Of a stretch of 34,118 bases of DNA, positions 7,906 through 18,364 are shown in pieces. Numbering within the stretch: the stretch's first letter is position 1; every line of letters starts with the position of its first letter. Origin of the DNA: an uncultured Acidovorax sp. (GTDB lineage: Bacteria > Pseudomonadota > Gammaproteobacteria > Burkholderiales > Burkholderiaceae_C); NCBI GenBank assembly GCA_913774625.1, contig CAJYHL010000026.1:1-34118 (forward strand). Direction: 5' to 3'. Made by a program: the position numbers and the translations under genes. The notes beneath the pieces are model-generated. The model was not told the origin of the DNA. It did no database searches and saw only the letters and a program-made list of their open reading frames with translations.

Positions 7906-10900
7906 TCATGGGGCCATGAGGCGGGCCAGCGCCTCGAACTGGAACTGCCGCGCCAGCGTGCGCGCCCGGGCCACCCAGGCCGCGCATTCGGGCTGGGCAG
8001 ACTCGATCTCGGCCAGCCGGGCCATCACGCCCCGGTAGTAGCCCAGTTCCACCGCCTCGGCGAGCGGGGCCAGCCGCGCGGCATCGGGCCTGGCGGCTGC
8101 AGGCGCCTCGGGCGGCGCCTCCAGCGGTGCGGAGGCGGGCGGTGCGGCCTCCTGCTCCAGCCACTGCAGGGCCAGGCGTCGCTCCAGCCAGTCCAGCAGC
8201 TCGCTGTGGCGCACGGGCTTGACGATGAAGTCCTCGGGCTTGATGCCCACGTCGTTCTCCAGCCCCTTGTCGAAGGCATTGGCCGACACCACCGCCACGT
8301 GCGCCTGCGTGTGGCCGGCCGCGCGCAGGCGGCGGATGGTCTCCCAGCCGTCGATGCCGGGCATGGCCAGGTCCATGAAGACCACGTCGGGCCGGTAGCC
8401 GGCGGCCAGCAGGTCCAGCGCGTCGTGGCCGCTCGCGGCGGTGCGCAGCTCGAAGCCCAGGGGCGCCAGCAGCTGCACCAGCAGTTCGCGGTCGGGCTCT
8501 TCGTTGTCCACCACCAGCAGGCGGCGGCGCGGGCCGGCGTAGCCGCGCCGCACGGGCCTCGGGCCGGCGGCGCGCAGATCGGCCGCGCCCAGGGCGCCGG
8601 GGTGGACCTCGGGCAGGAAGAGCCGGATGCGGAACAGCGCGCCGGCCCCCGGGCTGCTGGTGACGGTCATCTCTCCGCCCATCAGTTCGGTCAGCATCTT
8701 GGCGATGGTCAGGCCCAGGCCCGCGCCGGGCGCCGCGCCCTGGCTGCTGGCCGCTCCGCGCTCGAAGGGCTCGAAGATGCTGGCGCGCTCGGCCTCGCTC
8801 AGGCCCGGGCCGCTGTCCTCGATCTCGATCAGGGCCAGCTCGCGCGCATGCCGCACGCCCAGGCGCACATGGCCGGCGGCGGTGAACTTGATGGCGTTGC
8901 CGATCAGGTTGATGAGGATCTGCCGCACGCGCTTGTCGTCGCCGCGCACCACCTCGGGCAGCACGCCCTGAGGGTCGAAACGGAACGCAAGGCCCTTGGC
9001 CCGGGCCTGGGGCTCGAACATCTCGACCATCTCGTGGACGCAGTCCGCGAAACGCATGGGCCGCACCTGCAGCGTGAGCTTGCCGCTCTCGATGCGGGCG
9101 ATGTCCAGCGTGCCTTCGATCAGCGTGAGCAGATGCTCGCCGCCGCGCCGGATCACGCCCACGGCCTGCTGGCGGTGCGGCGGCACGGACGGGTCCTCGC
9201 CCATCAGCTGCGCGTAGCCCAGGATGCTGTTGAGCGGCGTGCGCAGCTCGTGGCTGATGGCGCTGATGTAGCGGCTCTTGGCCTGGTTGGCCTGATCGGC
9301 CAGGCGCCGGGCCTGCTCGGCCTCCTCGCGCGCCTCCTCGGCCACGCCGCGCGCCTGCTCGGCGGTGCGCCTGGCCTCCTGCAGGGCCTGATCGGTCTGC
9401 CGGTGCAGGGCGATCTCGCGCTGCAGCAGATGGGTCTGCCGGTTCGACTCTTCCTGCGCCACCTTGCGGCTCTTGTGGGCCAGCACCAGCCACCATGCCA
9501 CGATGCCCGAGATGACCAGCAGCGCCAGATAGGCCTTGAGCAGGCCGGAGCGCAACGCCGCCGCGCTGGCCGCGCGCGCGCCCAGAGCCTGCGTTTCCTG
9601 GTGGTAGAAGAGCCCGAACACGGCCGCCAGCAGGGGCGCGATGACCAGCATCAGCAGCAGGAAATGCCCCAGCCCCGAATCGAGCAGCCGCCAGGCGCTG
9701 CGCGGCAGCAGCCAGCGCAGCGCGCCGGCCCACTGCACGGCCAGGTGCGCATGGGGCTTGCACATGTCGCCGCAGCGCGCATCCAGCGTGCAGCACAGCG
9801 AGCAGATGTGGCCCCGGTAGGCGGGGCAGTGGGCCATGTCGGGCGCCTCGTACTCGCGCTCGCAGACCACGCAGCGCAGCAGCGTGGGCAGCGCGGCCTT
9901 GCCGGCAGTGCCGCCGCAACCCTCGCAGCCGCCCTGCCCGCAGGCCTGCGGCGCCGGCCCGGTGCGCGCCAGGTAGTAGCGACCGCCCGTCGCCCAGGCG
10001 ATGGCCGGCGCGGCCACGAAGGCCGTCACCATGGCGATCACCGCCGAGAACGCCTGCGCGCCCGGCCCGAACAGGCCCAGATGCGCCACCACCGACAGCA
10101 GCGAGGCCAGCGCCATCGCGCCCACGCCCACCGGATTGACGTCGTAGAGGTGGGCGCGCTTGAATTCGATGCCGGGCGGCGACAGCCCCAGCGGCTTGTT
10201 CACCACCAGGTCGGCCACCACAGCCATCATCCAGGCGATGGCGATATTGGAATACAGGCCCAGCACCTGCCCCAGCGCGGTGAACACGTTCATCTCCATC
10301 AGCATGAAGGCGATGAGCGTGTTGAACACCACCCACACCACGCGCCCCGGGTGGCTGTGCGTGAGGCGCGAGAAGAAATTGCTCCACGCCAGCGAGCCGG
10401 CGTAGGCATTGGTCACGTTGATCTTGATCTGCGACACCACCACGAAGAGCGCCGTGGCCGCCACCGCCCAGCGGTAGTCGGCGAACACGTAGCCGTAGGC
10501 GGCCAGGTACATCTGGTTGGGGTCCACCGCCCGCTCGGGCGGCACGCTCAGGGTGATCGCCAGATAGGCCAGCAGCGCGCCGCCCAGCATCTTGAACACG
10601 CCCAGCAGCACCCAGCCCGGCCCGCCGGCCAGCACGCCGGCCCACCAGCGCACCCGGCCGGCGCGCGTGTACGCCGGCATGAAGCGCAGGTAGTCGGCCT
10701 GTTCCCCCATCTGGGTGATGAGGGCGATGCCCACCGTGAGCGCCGCCCCGAAAAGGTGCAGATCGAAGGCCGCCGAGCCGCCGCGATCACCCGAATAGTG
10801 CGCGATGCCCGCGAATGCACCAGGATCGCGCGCCAGCACGAAGCCGAAGGGCACCAGCAGCATCAGCAGCCAGACCGGCTGCGTCCACACCTGCAGCCGG

Positions 10901-11499
10901 CTGATGGCCGAGACGCCGTGCGTGACCAGCGGAATCACCACCAGCGCGCAGACCAGGTAGCCCCAGGCCGGCGGGATGTCCAGCGCCAGCTCCAGCGCAT
11001 AGGCCATCACGGCAGCCTCCAGCGCGAAGAAGACGAAGGTGAAGCTGGCGTAGATCAGCGAGGTGATGGTCGAGCCGATGTAGCCGAAGCCCGCGCCGCG
11101 CGTGAGCAGGTCCATGTCCACGCCGTAGCGCGCCGCATAGGCGCTGATGGGCATGCCGGCCAGGAAGATGATGAGCCCTGTCGCCAGGATGGCCCAGAAG
11201 GCATTGGCGAAGCCGTACTGCACCAGCAGCGTGGCGCCCACCGCCTCCAGCACCAGGAAGGACGCGGCCCCGAAGGCCGTGTTGGCCACGCGCCAGGCGG
11301 ACCACTTGCGGAAGCGTTGCGGCGTGAAGCGCAGCGCGTAGTCCTCCAGCGTCTCGCTGCCCACCCAGCTGTTGTAGTCGCGGCGCACCTTGACGATGCG
11401 CTGCGGCGCCCCGCTTTCTGCAGGCGGTTCGGCGTCATGCGGGGCCGGGGGAACGGGGATGGAAACGGGGGCGGAAGGCACGCCCCGCAGGTGCAGCAT
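7906..11499 (-). CDS. NCS1-type permease fused to hybrid histidine kinase, with Cys-rich domain
   Basis: 1197 aa. Residues about 75-507 are a polytopic NCS1 (nucleobase/cytosine-permease-like) transporter. Residues 520-580 form a compact Cys-rich block with 11 Cys, including CVVC and CSLCC, and several His, likely a metal-binding ribbon. Two membrane helices follow (about 613-633 and 653-675), then a coiled coil (about 680-740) and HisKA with phospho-His750 in SHELRTPLNS. HATPase_c comes next (N-box NLIGNAIKF, DSGPGL, GAGLGL), and a receiver domain with Asp1043 (VVFMDLAMPGIDG). A Pro/Ala linker and a helical C-terminus end it. By analogy with CbrA (an SLC5-fused kinase), the permease part is probably the sensor, and may also transport its ligand. 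Ligand unknown; purine, pyrimidine or hydantoin-like compounds are guesses from the NCS1 family. It starts 30 nt after the MauG-type gene. Confidence 0.93.
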   Translation of the reverse strand: MLHLRGVPSAPVSIPVPPAPHDAEPPAESGAPQRIVKVRRDYNSWVGSETLEDYALRFTPQRFRKWSAWRVANTAFGAASFLVLEAVGATLLVQYGFANAFWAILATGLIIFLAGMPISAYAARYGVDMDLLTRGAGFGYIGSTITSLIYASFTFVFFALEAAVMAYALELALDIPPAWGYLVCALVVIPLVTHGVSAISRLQVWTQPVWLLMLLVPFGFVLARDPGAFAGIAHYSGDRGGSAAFDLHLFGAALTVGIALITQMGEQADYLRFMPAYTRAGRVRWWAGVLAGGPGWVLLGVFKMLGGALLAYLAITLSVPPERAVDPNQMYLAAYGYVFADYRWAVAATALFVVVSQIKINVTNAYAGSLAWSNFFSRLTHSHPGRVVWVVFNTLIAFMLMEMNVFTALGQVLGLYSNIAIAWMMAVVADLVVNKPLGLSPPGIEFKRAHLYDVNPVGVGAMALASLLSVVAHLGLFGPGAQAFSAVIAMVTAFVAAPAIAWATGGRYYLARTGPAPQACGQGGCEGCGGTAGKAALPTLLRCVVCEREYEAPDMAHCPAYRGHICSLCCTLDARCGDMCKPHAHLAVQWAGALRWLLPRSAWRLLDSGLGHFLLLMLVIAPLLAAVFGLFYHQETQALGARAASAAALRSGLLKAYLALLVISGIVAWWLVLAHKSRKVAQEESNRQTHLLQREIALHRQTDQALQEARRTAEQARGVAEEAREEAEQARRLADQANQAKSRYISAISHELRTPLNSILGYAQLMGEDPSVPPHRQQAVGVIRRGGEHLLTLIEGTLDIARIESGKLTLQVRPMRFADCVHEMVEMFEPQARAKGLAFRFDPQGVLPEVVRGDDKRVRQILINLIGNAIKFTAAGHVRLGVRHARELALIEIEDSGPGLSEAERASIFEPFERGAASSQGAAPGAGLGLTIAKMLTELMGGEMTVTSSPGAGALFRIRLFLPEVHPGALGAADLRAAGPRPVRRGYAGPRRRLLVVDNEEPDRELLVQLLAPLGFELRTAASGHDALDLLAAGYRPDVVFMDLAMPGIDGWETIRRLRAAGHTQAHVAVVSANAFDKGLENDVGIKPEDFIVKPVRHSELLDWLERRLALQWLEQEAAPPASAPLEAPPEAPAAARPDAARLAPLAEAVELGYYRGVMARLAEIESAQPECAAWVARARTLARQFQFEALARLMAP

Positions 11500-11529
11500 T
11501 CATGCCACCCGTCCCCGCCATCCACGGGC

Positions 11530-12843
11530 TCAGCGCGCGGGCGGCATGCGGGGGACGTAGGCCTTGTCGGTCAGGCTGCGCAGGAAGGCGACCAGATCGT
11601 CGATCTCCGCATCGGTCAGCGCCGGCGCGGTGCCGGCACGCCGGTTCATGGGCGGCGAATTGACATTGACGCTGCCCCGGCAGCCGTCCGGCACGTCGTC
11701 GAAGGGCTTGCCGCCGGCATACCAGCGGGCCGGGTCGGTGGAGCGGGTGTTGTAGAAGGCCACGGCCTCGCGCAGGTCGCCGAAGATGCCGTTGTGCATG
11801 AAGCGCTGGCGCACCGCGACGTTGCGCAGGCCGGGCGTGCGCAGGTAGGCGCACCACTGCCCTGGCTCGGGCCAGCCCAGCCGGCGCGCGGTGGCGTCCA
11901 GGCCGGTGTCGAAGTGGCGCGGGTCGCGGTTGTCCGCCAGCTTGCGGTTGCGCGGCACGGAGATGGCGTCGTAGCCGAAGTCGGTGAACAGCGAGCGCTC
12001 GGGCCGCGAGGCGCGCTCGGCCATGGTGTGGCAGGAGGCGCAGTTGCCCTTGTCCGGGTTGCGGAACAGTGCCAGCCCCCGCTGCTCGGCCGGCGACAGC
12101 GTGCCCTTGCCGCGCAGATAATCGTCGAAACGCGAGCTGAAGGGCGCCATGGCGTCGCTCTGCATGAAGGCCTGCAGCGCCTCGCCCATGGCGCGCAGCA
12201 GCGCCTGGGGGTCGTTCTGCACCGCCGGGCCGAAGCGCGTAGCCAGCTCGGCCGCCAGGCCGCTGCGCCTGGCCGACTGCAGCAGCTGCGCCGGGGTGCC
12301 GTTGTTCATCTCGCGCGGGTCCAGCAGGGGGCCGCGGATCTGCTCGGCCAGCGTGTCGGCCCGGCCGTCGGCGAACAGGCCGCCGAAGGGCGAGGCGAAG
12401 GGCGCGTCGTCGTCCTGGTAGAAGTGGCGGCGCGGCACGTAGCGCACGTAGAGCAGCGAAGGCGCCGTGCGCGCGCCGAAGCGGCCCGGCCGGCTGCCTT
12501 CCGACGTGCCCGGCCCGGCCAGCGCCCGCGCGGTGGCGAGGCTGGGGCCGAAGGCCCGGCCCGGGTCGTGGCAGGCGGCGCAGGACAGACCCTGGGGGCG
12601 CGACAGGCGCGTGTCGGCGAACAGTTTCTGCCCGATGCGGACCAGCTCCGGATCGGGCGCGAACACCGCCAGGGTCGGGTCCACCCGCGAGGCCACCTGG
12701 GGCGTGCGCCCCACCCAGGCGACCACGGCCTGGGCCGGCACGCCGGGCAGCAGCACGACCTGCGCCTGCGGCACGGCGGACGCCGCCAGGGGCAGGCATG
12801 CCAGCGCTGTGGCCGCCAGCCAGCTCCGCCAGCGTGCCGTCAC
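11530..12843 (-). CDS. MauG/cytochrome-c-peroxidase-type dihaem protein
   Basis: 437 aa from a GTG that overlaps the preceding gene's stop (GTGA), a coupled start. Signal peptide about 1-23 (ARWRSWLAATALACLPLAASA), so it is periplasmic. Two CxxCH haem sites are visible, CAACHD in the N-terminal half and CASCHT in the C-terminal half. The family landmarks RTAPSLLYV, LFADGRADTL, TPGLRNVAVRQRFMHNG and YNTRST are present. Family members reduce hydrogen peroxide or use high-valent haem to modify a partner. Length is in the upper normal range. It is coupled to a metallophosphoesterase lipoprotein and followed by the permease-kinase. The electron donor or substrate is unknown. Family call firm. Confidence 0.92.
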   Translation of the reverse strand: MTARWRSWLAATALACLPLAASAVPQAQVVLLPGVPAQAVVAWVGRTPQVASRVDPTLAVFAPDPELVRIGQKLFADTRLSRPQGLSCAACHDPGRAFGPSLATARALAGPGTSEGSRPGRFGARTAPSLLYVRYVPRRHFYQDDDAPFASPFGGLFADGRADTLAEQIRGPLLDPREMNNGTPAQLLQSARRSGLAAELATRFGPAVQNDPQALLRAMGEALQAFMQSDAMAPFSSRFDDYLRGKGTLSPAEQRGLALFRNPDKGNCASCHTMAERASRPERSLFTDFGYDAISVPRNRKLADNRDPRHFDTGLDATARRLGWPEPGQWCAYLRTPGLRNVAVRQRFMHNGIFGDLREAVAFYNTRSTDPARWYAGGKPFDDVPDGCRGSVNVNSPPMNRRAGTAPALTDAEIDDLVAFLRSLTDKAYVPRMPPAR

Positions 12844-14309
12844 GGTGCCAGGAAGCCCGTCTTGTCGCAGGCCAGCGTGCGGCCGGACTGCTGGCAGGTG
12901 GCCAGCAGCTTGCCGGCGGTGGTGTAGGCCTTGAAGGTCCAGCCGGAGGCGGGAGAGGCGCGGCGCTCCATCATCGCGAAGCCGAAGCTCGCATGGTGCG
13001 TGATGCGGTCGATGGTGGTGCCCGGCGCAGGGGAAGCGCTGGCCGGCAGCGGATCGGGCAGCGCGACGTCGAGGTTGTCGCCCGCGTTGCCGGTCACCAC
13101 CGTCGCCGGATGGCCCGAGGCGAAGTTGATGGCCTGGAAGTCGTGCACGTGGCCGTGCAGCGCGACATGCACGCCCGGGGGATAGTAGGCCTGCTGGTAG
13201 AGGCTGCTCATGGCCGACTGCAGCGCCGGGTTGCCCGGAGCGGGCGTGCTGCCGGCCACCGGCGCGAAGGCCAGGATGGGGTGGTGGTTGGTGAAGATGT
13301 TGGTCGTCACGCCGGCCTTGGCCGTCAGCGCGGCCACGCTCTGGAACTGCTTCTGGTAGATGGCGAACTGCAGGTCCGTGGGCTTGAGCGCCGCCTTGCC
13401 CGTCTTGGCCGAATCGAACACCACCACCTGGGTATCGCTGCCCAGCGCGACCGCATAGGGCTCGGAATAGTTGCCCACGTTGTCGTTGGCCGCCAGGTTG
13501 CAGGAGCTCTGCTCGCTGTAGGCACGCGGGTCCAGGAAGCGGAACCAGCCCTGGCCGGCACGCGCGCACTCTTCATGGTTGCCGCGCGCCATGATCCAGG
13601 GCGCGCTGGCCAGCAGCGGAGCCGCCGGCTTGAAGAAGTCCGCCTGCCAGGTGTCCCAGCCATAGCCCCAGGGACTGCCCTTGCAGCCGGCCACGTCGGG
13701 CGGGCAGGCGTTTTCGCGGTAGTGGTAGTCGCCGATGTGCAGCACCAGGTCCGGAGCCATGCCGGCGGCCGTCGCCGCAACGGTGGCGAAGGGCCAGCCG
13801 GCCGGATCACTGCAGGGCTGCCAGGCGTTGTCCGCCTTCTTCAGGCGGCAGCCCGTATCGGCGATCAGCAGCACGCGCTGCGGCTGCGCCTTGGGCAGCG
13901 GCAGGCTGCGGTCGGCCAGGGTGACCTGGTTGGCGCCGTCGGGCAGCTGCATCTCGCAGACCGACACCGGGAAATCGGAGGGCTTGGAATCGGACGGATC
14001 GCTGGCGGTGGGGCGCAGCGCCACCGTGCCCGCGCCCACGCGCAGCGCCATGCGGCTGATGCGGCCGTCCACCACGATCTGCGGGCACACGCTGGCACCG
14101 GCCGGAGCGCCTGCGGGCAGCGCGTAGCTGGTGATGGCGCGGGCCGTGGCATGGCTGCCTTCGCCCAGCACCACCCAGGCGGACTGGATGTTGGCCGGAG
14201 CGCTGGCGGCGTCGGCATCGGAGCTGCTGTTGCAGCCCGAGAGAGACAGAGCGCCGCAGGCGGCGAGCGTTGCGGCGGCGGAGATGGGAATCCAGCGGGA
14301 TGCTTGCAT
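12840..14309 (-). CDS. Lipoprotein metallophosphoesterase (calcineurin-like)
   Basis: 489 aa with a lipoprotein signal ending in LSLSGC (Cys near residue 26), then a Ser/Asp/Ala linker. The C-terminal two thirds carry the metallophosphoesterase metal motifs in order: LLIADTGCR (the usual DxH is DTG here), LVLHIGDYHYRE, MARGNHEEC, FTNHHP and LHGHVHDFQ. It therefore probably hydrolyses phosphomonoesters or diesters outside the cytoplasm with a dimetal centre. The first 130 residues are an all-beta-looking N-terminal domain like those before purple-acid-phosphatase-type domains. The last part before the stop contains an extra domain with a C-x9-C pair. It is the first gene of an apparent four-gene operon with the MauG-type protein, the hybrid kinase and the response regulator. 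Confidence 0.88.
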   Translation of the reverse strand: MQASRWIPISAAATLAACGALSLSGCNSSSDADAASAPANIQSAWVVLGEGSHATARAITSYALPAGAPAGASVCPQIVVDGRISRMALRVGAGTVALRPTASDPSDSKPSDFPVSVCEMQLPDGANQVTLADRSLPLPKAQPQRVLLIADTGCRLKKADNAWQPCSDPAGWPFATVAATAAGMAPDLVLHIGDYHYRENACPPDVAGCKGSPWGYGWDTWQADFFKPAAPLLASAPWIMARGNHEECARAGQGWFRFLDPRAYSEQSSCNLAANDNVGNYSEPYAVALGSDTQVVVFDSAKTGKAALKPTDLQFAIYQKQFQSVAALTAKAGVTTNIFTNHHPILAFAPVAGSTPAPGNPALQSAMSSLYQQAYYPPGVHVALHGHVHDFQAINFASGHPATVVTGNAGDNLDVALPDPLPASASPAPGTTIDRITHHASFGFAMMERRASPASGWTFKAYTTAGKLLATCQQSGRTLACDKTGFLAP

Positions 14310-14467
14310 GTGATGTCTTTCGTTGTAATCAAGCGGGCCTATCGTGGGGCCGGGCGCGATTGTGGAAACATGGCGTTACGTTTAGATGACATGTCTGCGC
14401 AATGCGGGCACTGGCAGGATTCCTGCTTTACGATCTCCGCCCACCCGAGGCGACCGACGGACTCCCC

Positions 14468-14770
<303 letters not shown>

Positions 14771-14827
14771 ACCGCCGCATCGTCCCCTAGTACCACTTCA
14801 GCGCACGTCCCACCCAGGCATACAGCC

Positions 14828-15445
14828 ATGAAAAAAGAAGCAAAGCACTCCATCGCCTCCCGCCCCGCCCTCGCCCTGGCCGCCCTGCTGATGCTGCCCG
14901 CCCTGGCCCTCGCCCACCCCGGCCATGGCGCCGACGGCCTGCAGCATGCCGGCGCCAGCTTCATGGACGGACTGATCCACCCCTTCACCGGCCTGGACCA
15001 CCTGGCCGCCATGCTGGCCGTGGGCGTATGGAGCGCGCTGGCCGTGCGCCCGGTCTGGCTGGCGCCCGCAGCCTTCGTGGCCCTGCTGACGGCAGGCGCC
15101 GCCACCGGCTTCGCGGGCGTGGTGGTGCCGGCGGTCGAACCCATGATCGCCGCGTCGCTGCTGGTGCTGGGCCTGCTGGTGGCCTGGCGCGGCCATCTGC
15201 CGGTGGCTGCGGCGGCCGGCGTGGCGGGCGTGTTCGCCTTCTTCCACGGCGCGGCGCACGGCGCCGAACTGGCGGGCGGTAGCCAGTGGCAGGCGCTGGC
15301 CGGCATGGTCATCGCCACGGCCGCGCTGCATGCCACGGGCGTGCTGCTGGGCCGCGTGGTGATGGCGCGCCACCGCTGGATGGCCGTGGCAGGTGGCGGC
15401 GCCACCGCACTGCTGGGCGTGTCGCTGCTGGCCCAGCTGGCCTGA
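14828..15445 (+). CDS. ureJ: HupE/UreJ-family nickel permease
   Basis: 205 aa with an N-terminal hydrophobic signal or first helix and about six further membrane segments. The HupE/UreJ hallmark HPFTGLDHLAAMLAVG is present near residues 51-66, and a second His-rich motif FFHGAAHGAEL occurs in a later helix. Both are proposed nickel-passing residues. Just after the first segment sits AHPGHGADGLQH, a possible external metal-binding stretch. Placement between ureA and ureB is a known arrangement in Burkholderiales and fits nickel supply to urease. Direct nickel transport is family knowledge, not shown here. Confidence 0.93.
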   Translation: MKKEAKHSIASRPALALAALLMLPALALAHPGHGADGLQHAGASFMDGLIHPFTGLDHLAAMLAVGVWSALAVRPVWLAPAAFVALLTAGAATGFAGVVVPAVEPMIAASLLVLGLLVAWRGHLPVAAAAGVAGVFAFFHGAAHGAELAGGSQWQALAGMVIATAALHATGVLLGRVVMARHRWMAVAGGGATALLGVSLLAQLA

Positions 15446-15472
15446 CCCGCCAGAAAACGGGACGCCTCCGCC

Positions 15473-15808
15473 ATGATCCCTGGTGAACTCCTCATCGACG
15501 AGGGCGAGCACGCCCTCAACACCGGCCGGCGCACGCTGAGCCTGGTGGTGCGCAATGCGTCCGACCGGCCCATCCAGGTCGGCTCGCACTACCACTTCGC
15601 CGAAACCAACGCCGCGCTGGAATTCGACCGCGCCGCCGCCCACGGCATGCGCCTCAATATCGGCAGCGGCATGGCCGTGCGCTTCGAACCCGGCCAGCAG
15701 CGCACCGTGGAGCTGGTGGACTACGCGGGCAGCCGCGTGGTGCATGGCTTCCGCGGGCTGACGGGCGGCCCGCTGGACGCCGCAGCAGCCCCCGCATCCC
15801 CGCGCTGA
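15473..15808 (+). CDS. ureB: Urease beta subunit
   Basis: 111 aa starting [20 protein letters not shown], the canonical UreB N-terminus. [24 protein letters not shown] and [22 protein letters not shown] are diagnostic. The C-terminal Ala/Pro tail is slightly longer than usual. It caps the alpha subunit in the urease complex. It lies 27 nt after ureJ and 75 nt before ureC. Confidence 0.97.
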   Translation: MIPGELLIDEGEHALNTGRRTLSLVVRNASDRPIQVGSHYHFAETNAALEFDRAAAHGMRLNIGSGMAVRFEPGQQRTVELVDYAGSRVVHGFRGLTGGPLDAAAAPASPR

Positions 15809-15883
15809 GCCCGCCCCTCTTTTCTCTCTCCCACGACAACGACACGACGAAGGCCCCGCCGCCCGAGCGCCGGAGAACACCCC

Positions 15884-17602
<1,719 letters not shown>

Positions 17603-17647
17603 AAACGTGCTGACGGTGCCGCCGCGCCGGGGGGCGCTGGTCCGGCC

Positions 17648-17663
17648 GGGCCGGCGCCGGCCC
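17648..17663. terminator. GC-rich palindrome between ureC and the toxin gene
   Basis: GGGCCGGC followed directly by GCCGGCCC, a perfect 16-bp palindrome within a longer GC-rich hairpin. It sits between the converging ends of ureC and the Doc gene. There is no clear T-tract, so termination strength is uncertain. If strong, it would cut ureEFG off from the ureABC transcript. Confidence 0.4.
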
Positions 17664-17669
17664 GGGCCT

Positions 17670-18071
17670 TCAGCCGCGCGGCTTCGCGTGGGTGCGGATC
17701 CAGCCGGCGAAAGTGGGTTCGTCGAGGGTGCCGGAGGCCAGGGCCAGCGTGGTCATCACGCAGTCGGCATCGTCGGCATCCAGCGTCCAGCCATTGAGCG
17801 CCAGGAACAGTTCCACCGAGACGAACGCCGTCCGCTTGTTGCCATCCACGAAGGGATGGTTGCGCGCCAGCCCATAGCCGTAGCAGGCCGCCAGCGCTGC
17901 AGCGTCGGGCTGCCCGTAGTGCGCCAGCTGCCGGGGCCGGGCCAGTGCCGATTCCAGCAGCCCGGCATCGCGGGTACCCGCACCACCACCGTGTTCGCCC
18001 AACTGCTCTTCATGGACGGCGACCAGCACCGCCGGCACCAGCCACACCCGGGCGTCGTTGCCAGCGCTCAT
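17670..18071 (-). CDS. doc: Doc-type Fic-fold toxin
   Basis: 133 aa. The active loop reads HPFVDGNKRTA (about residues 71-81), the Doc form HxFxDGNKRT of the Fic motif. Doc proteins phosphorylate elongation factor Tu and stop translation, reversibly. The DAGLLESALARPRQ motif near residues 36-49 and the C-terminal helices are also typical of the family. Its ATG overlaps the stop of the upstream AbrB-like gene (ATGA), the usual antitoxin-toxin order. The module sits backwards inside the urease cluster. Confidence 0.92.
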   Translation of the reverse strand: MSAGNDARVWLVPAVLVAVHEEQLGEHGGGAGTRDAGLLESALARPRQLAHYGQPDAAALAACYGYGLARNHPFVDGNKRTAFVSVELFLALNGWTLDADDADCVMTTLALASGTLDEPTFAGWIRTHAKPRG

Positions 18072-18292
18072 TTGGCGAGCTCGCGCAGCACATTGCGCCT
18101 ACGCCTCATGATGTCGCGCGCAGCAGCCATCTGTTCGCTGAACTCCGGGTCGTAAGGACGCAAGGTAATGCCGTCTTCCACTTCGGTGACGAACAGCGAA
18201 TCGCCCTTCTCCACCTTGAGCCGAGCCAGCACCTCCTTGGGCAGGATCACGCCCACGGAATTGCCGATCTGGGTGAGTTTGAGTGCGGTCAT
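18068..18292 (-). CDS. AbrB/SpoVT-type antitoxin
   Basis: 74 aa from the ATG at 18292 (MTALKLTQIGNSVGVILPKE), with a GAGG ribosome site 8 nt upstream. A longer form from TTG is possible but less likely. The swapped-hairpin AbrB/MazE DNA-binding motif is plain: IGNSVGVILPKEVLARLKVEKGD. The acidic/basic C-terminal half (PEFSEQMAAARDIMRRRRNV) would wrap the toxin. It is expected to neutralise the Doc toxin and autorepress the pair at the adjacent repeat. AbrB-fold antitoxins paired with Doc toxins are known in proteobacteria. Confidence 0.9.
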   Translation of the reverse strand: MTALKLTQIGNSVGVILPKEVLARLKVEKGDSLFVTEVEDGITLRPYDPEFSEQMAAARDIMRRRRNVLRELAK

Positions 18293-18316
18293 GGCAGCGG
18301 CCTCGCGTCGAATCAA

Positions 18317-18333
18317 GTTATAACGAAAGTTAT
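18317..18333 (-). promoter_or_regulatory. Candidate antitoxin operator/promoter
   Basis: GTTATAAC is an 8-bp palindrome (18317-18324), overlapped by ATAAC-GAAA-GTTAT (18320-18333). The site lies 25 nt upstream of the antitoxin start and 32 nt upstream of ureE. The AT-rich island in GC-rich surroundings is typical of an AbrB/MazE-type autoregulatory site. Binding here could also affect ureE transcription. Confidence 0.5.
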
Positions 18334-18364
18334 TATCCAACCCCTTTCCGCTTCACGGCCATCC

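Noticed and set aside
7774-12927. A 1717-codon open frame on the + strand
   Set aside because: It is antisense to the response regulator, permease-kinase and MauG genes. Its translation is low-complexity His/Arg/Gln/Ala as expected from a GC-rich shadow frame, with no domain.
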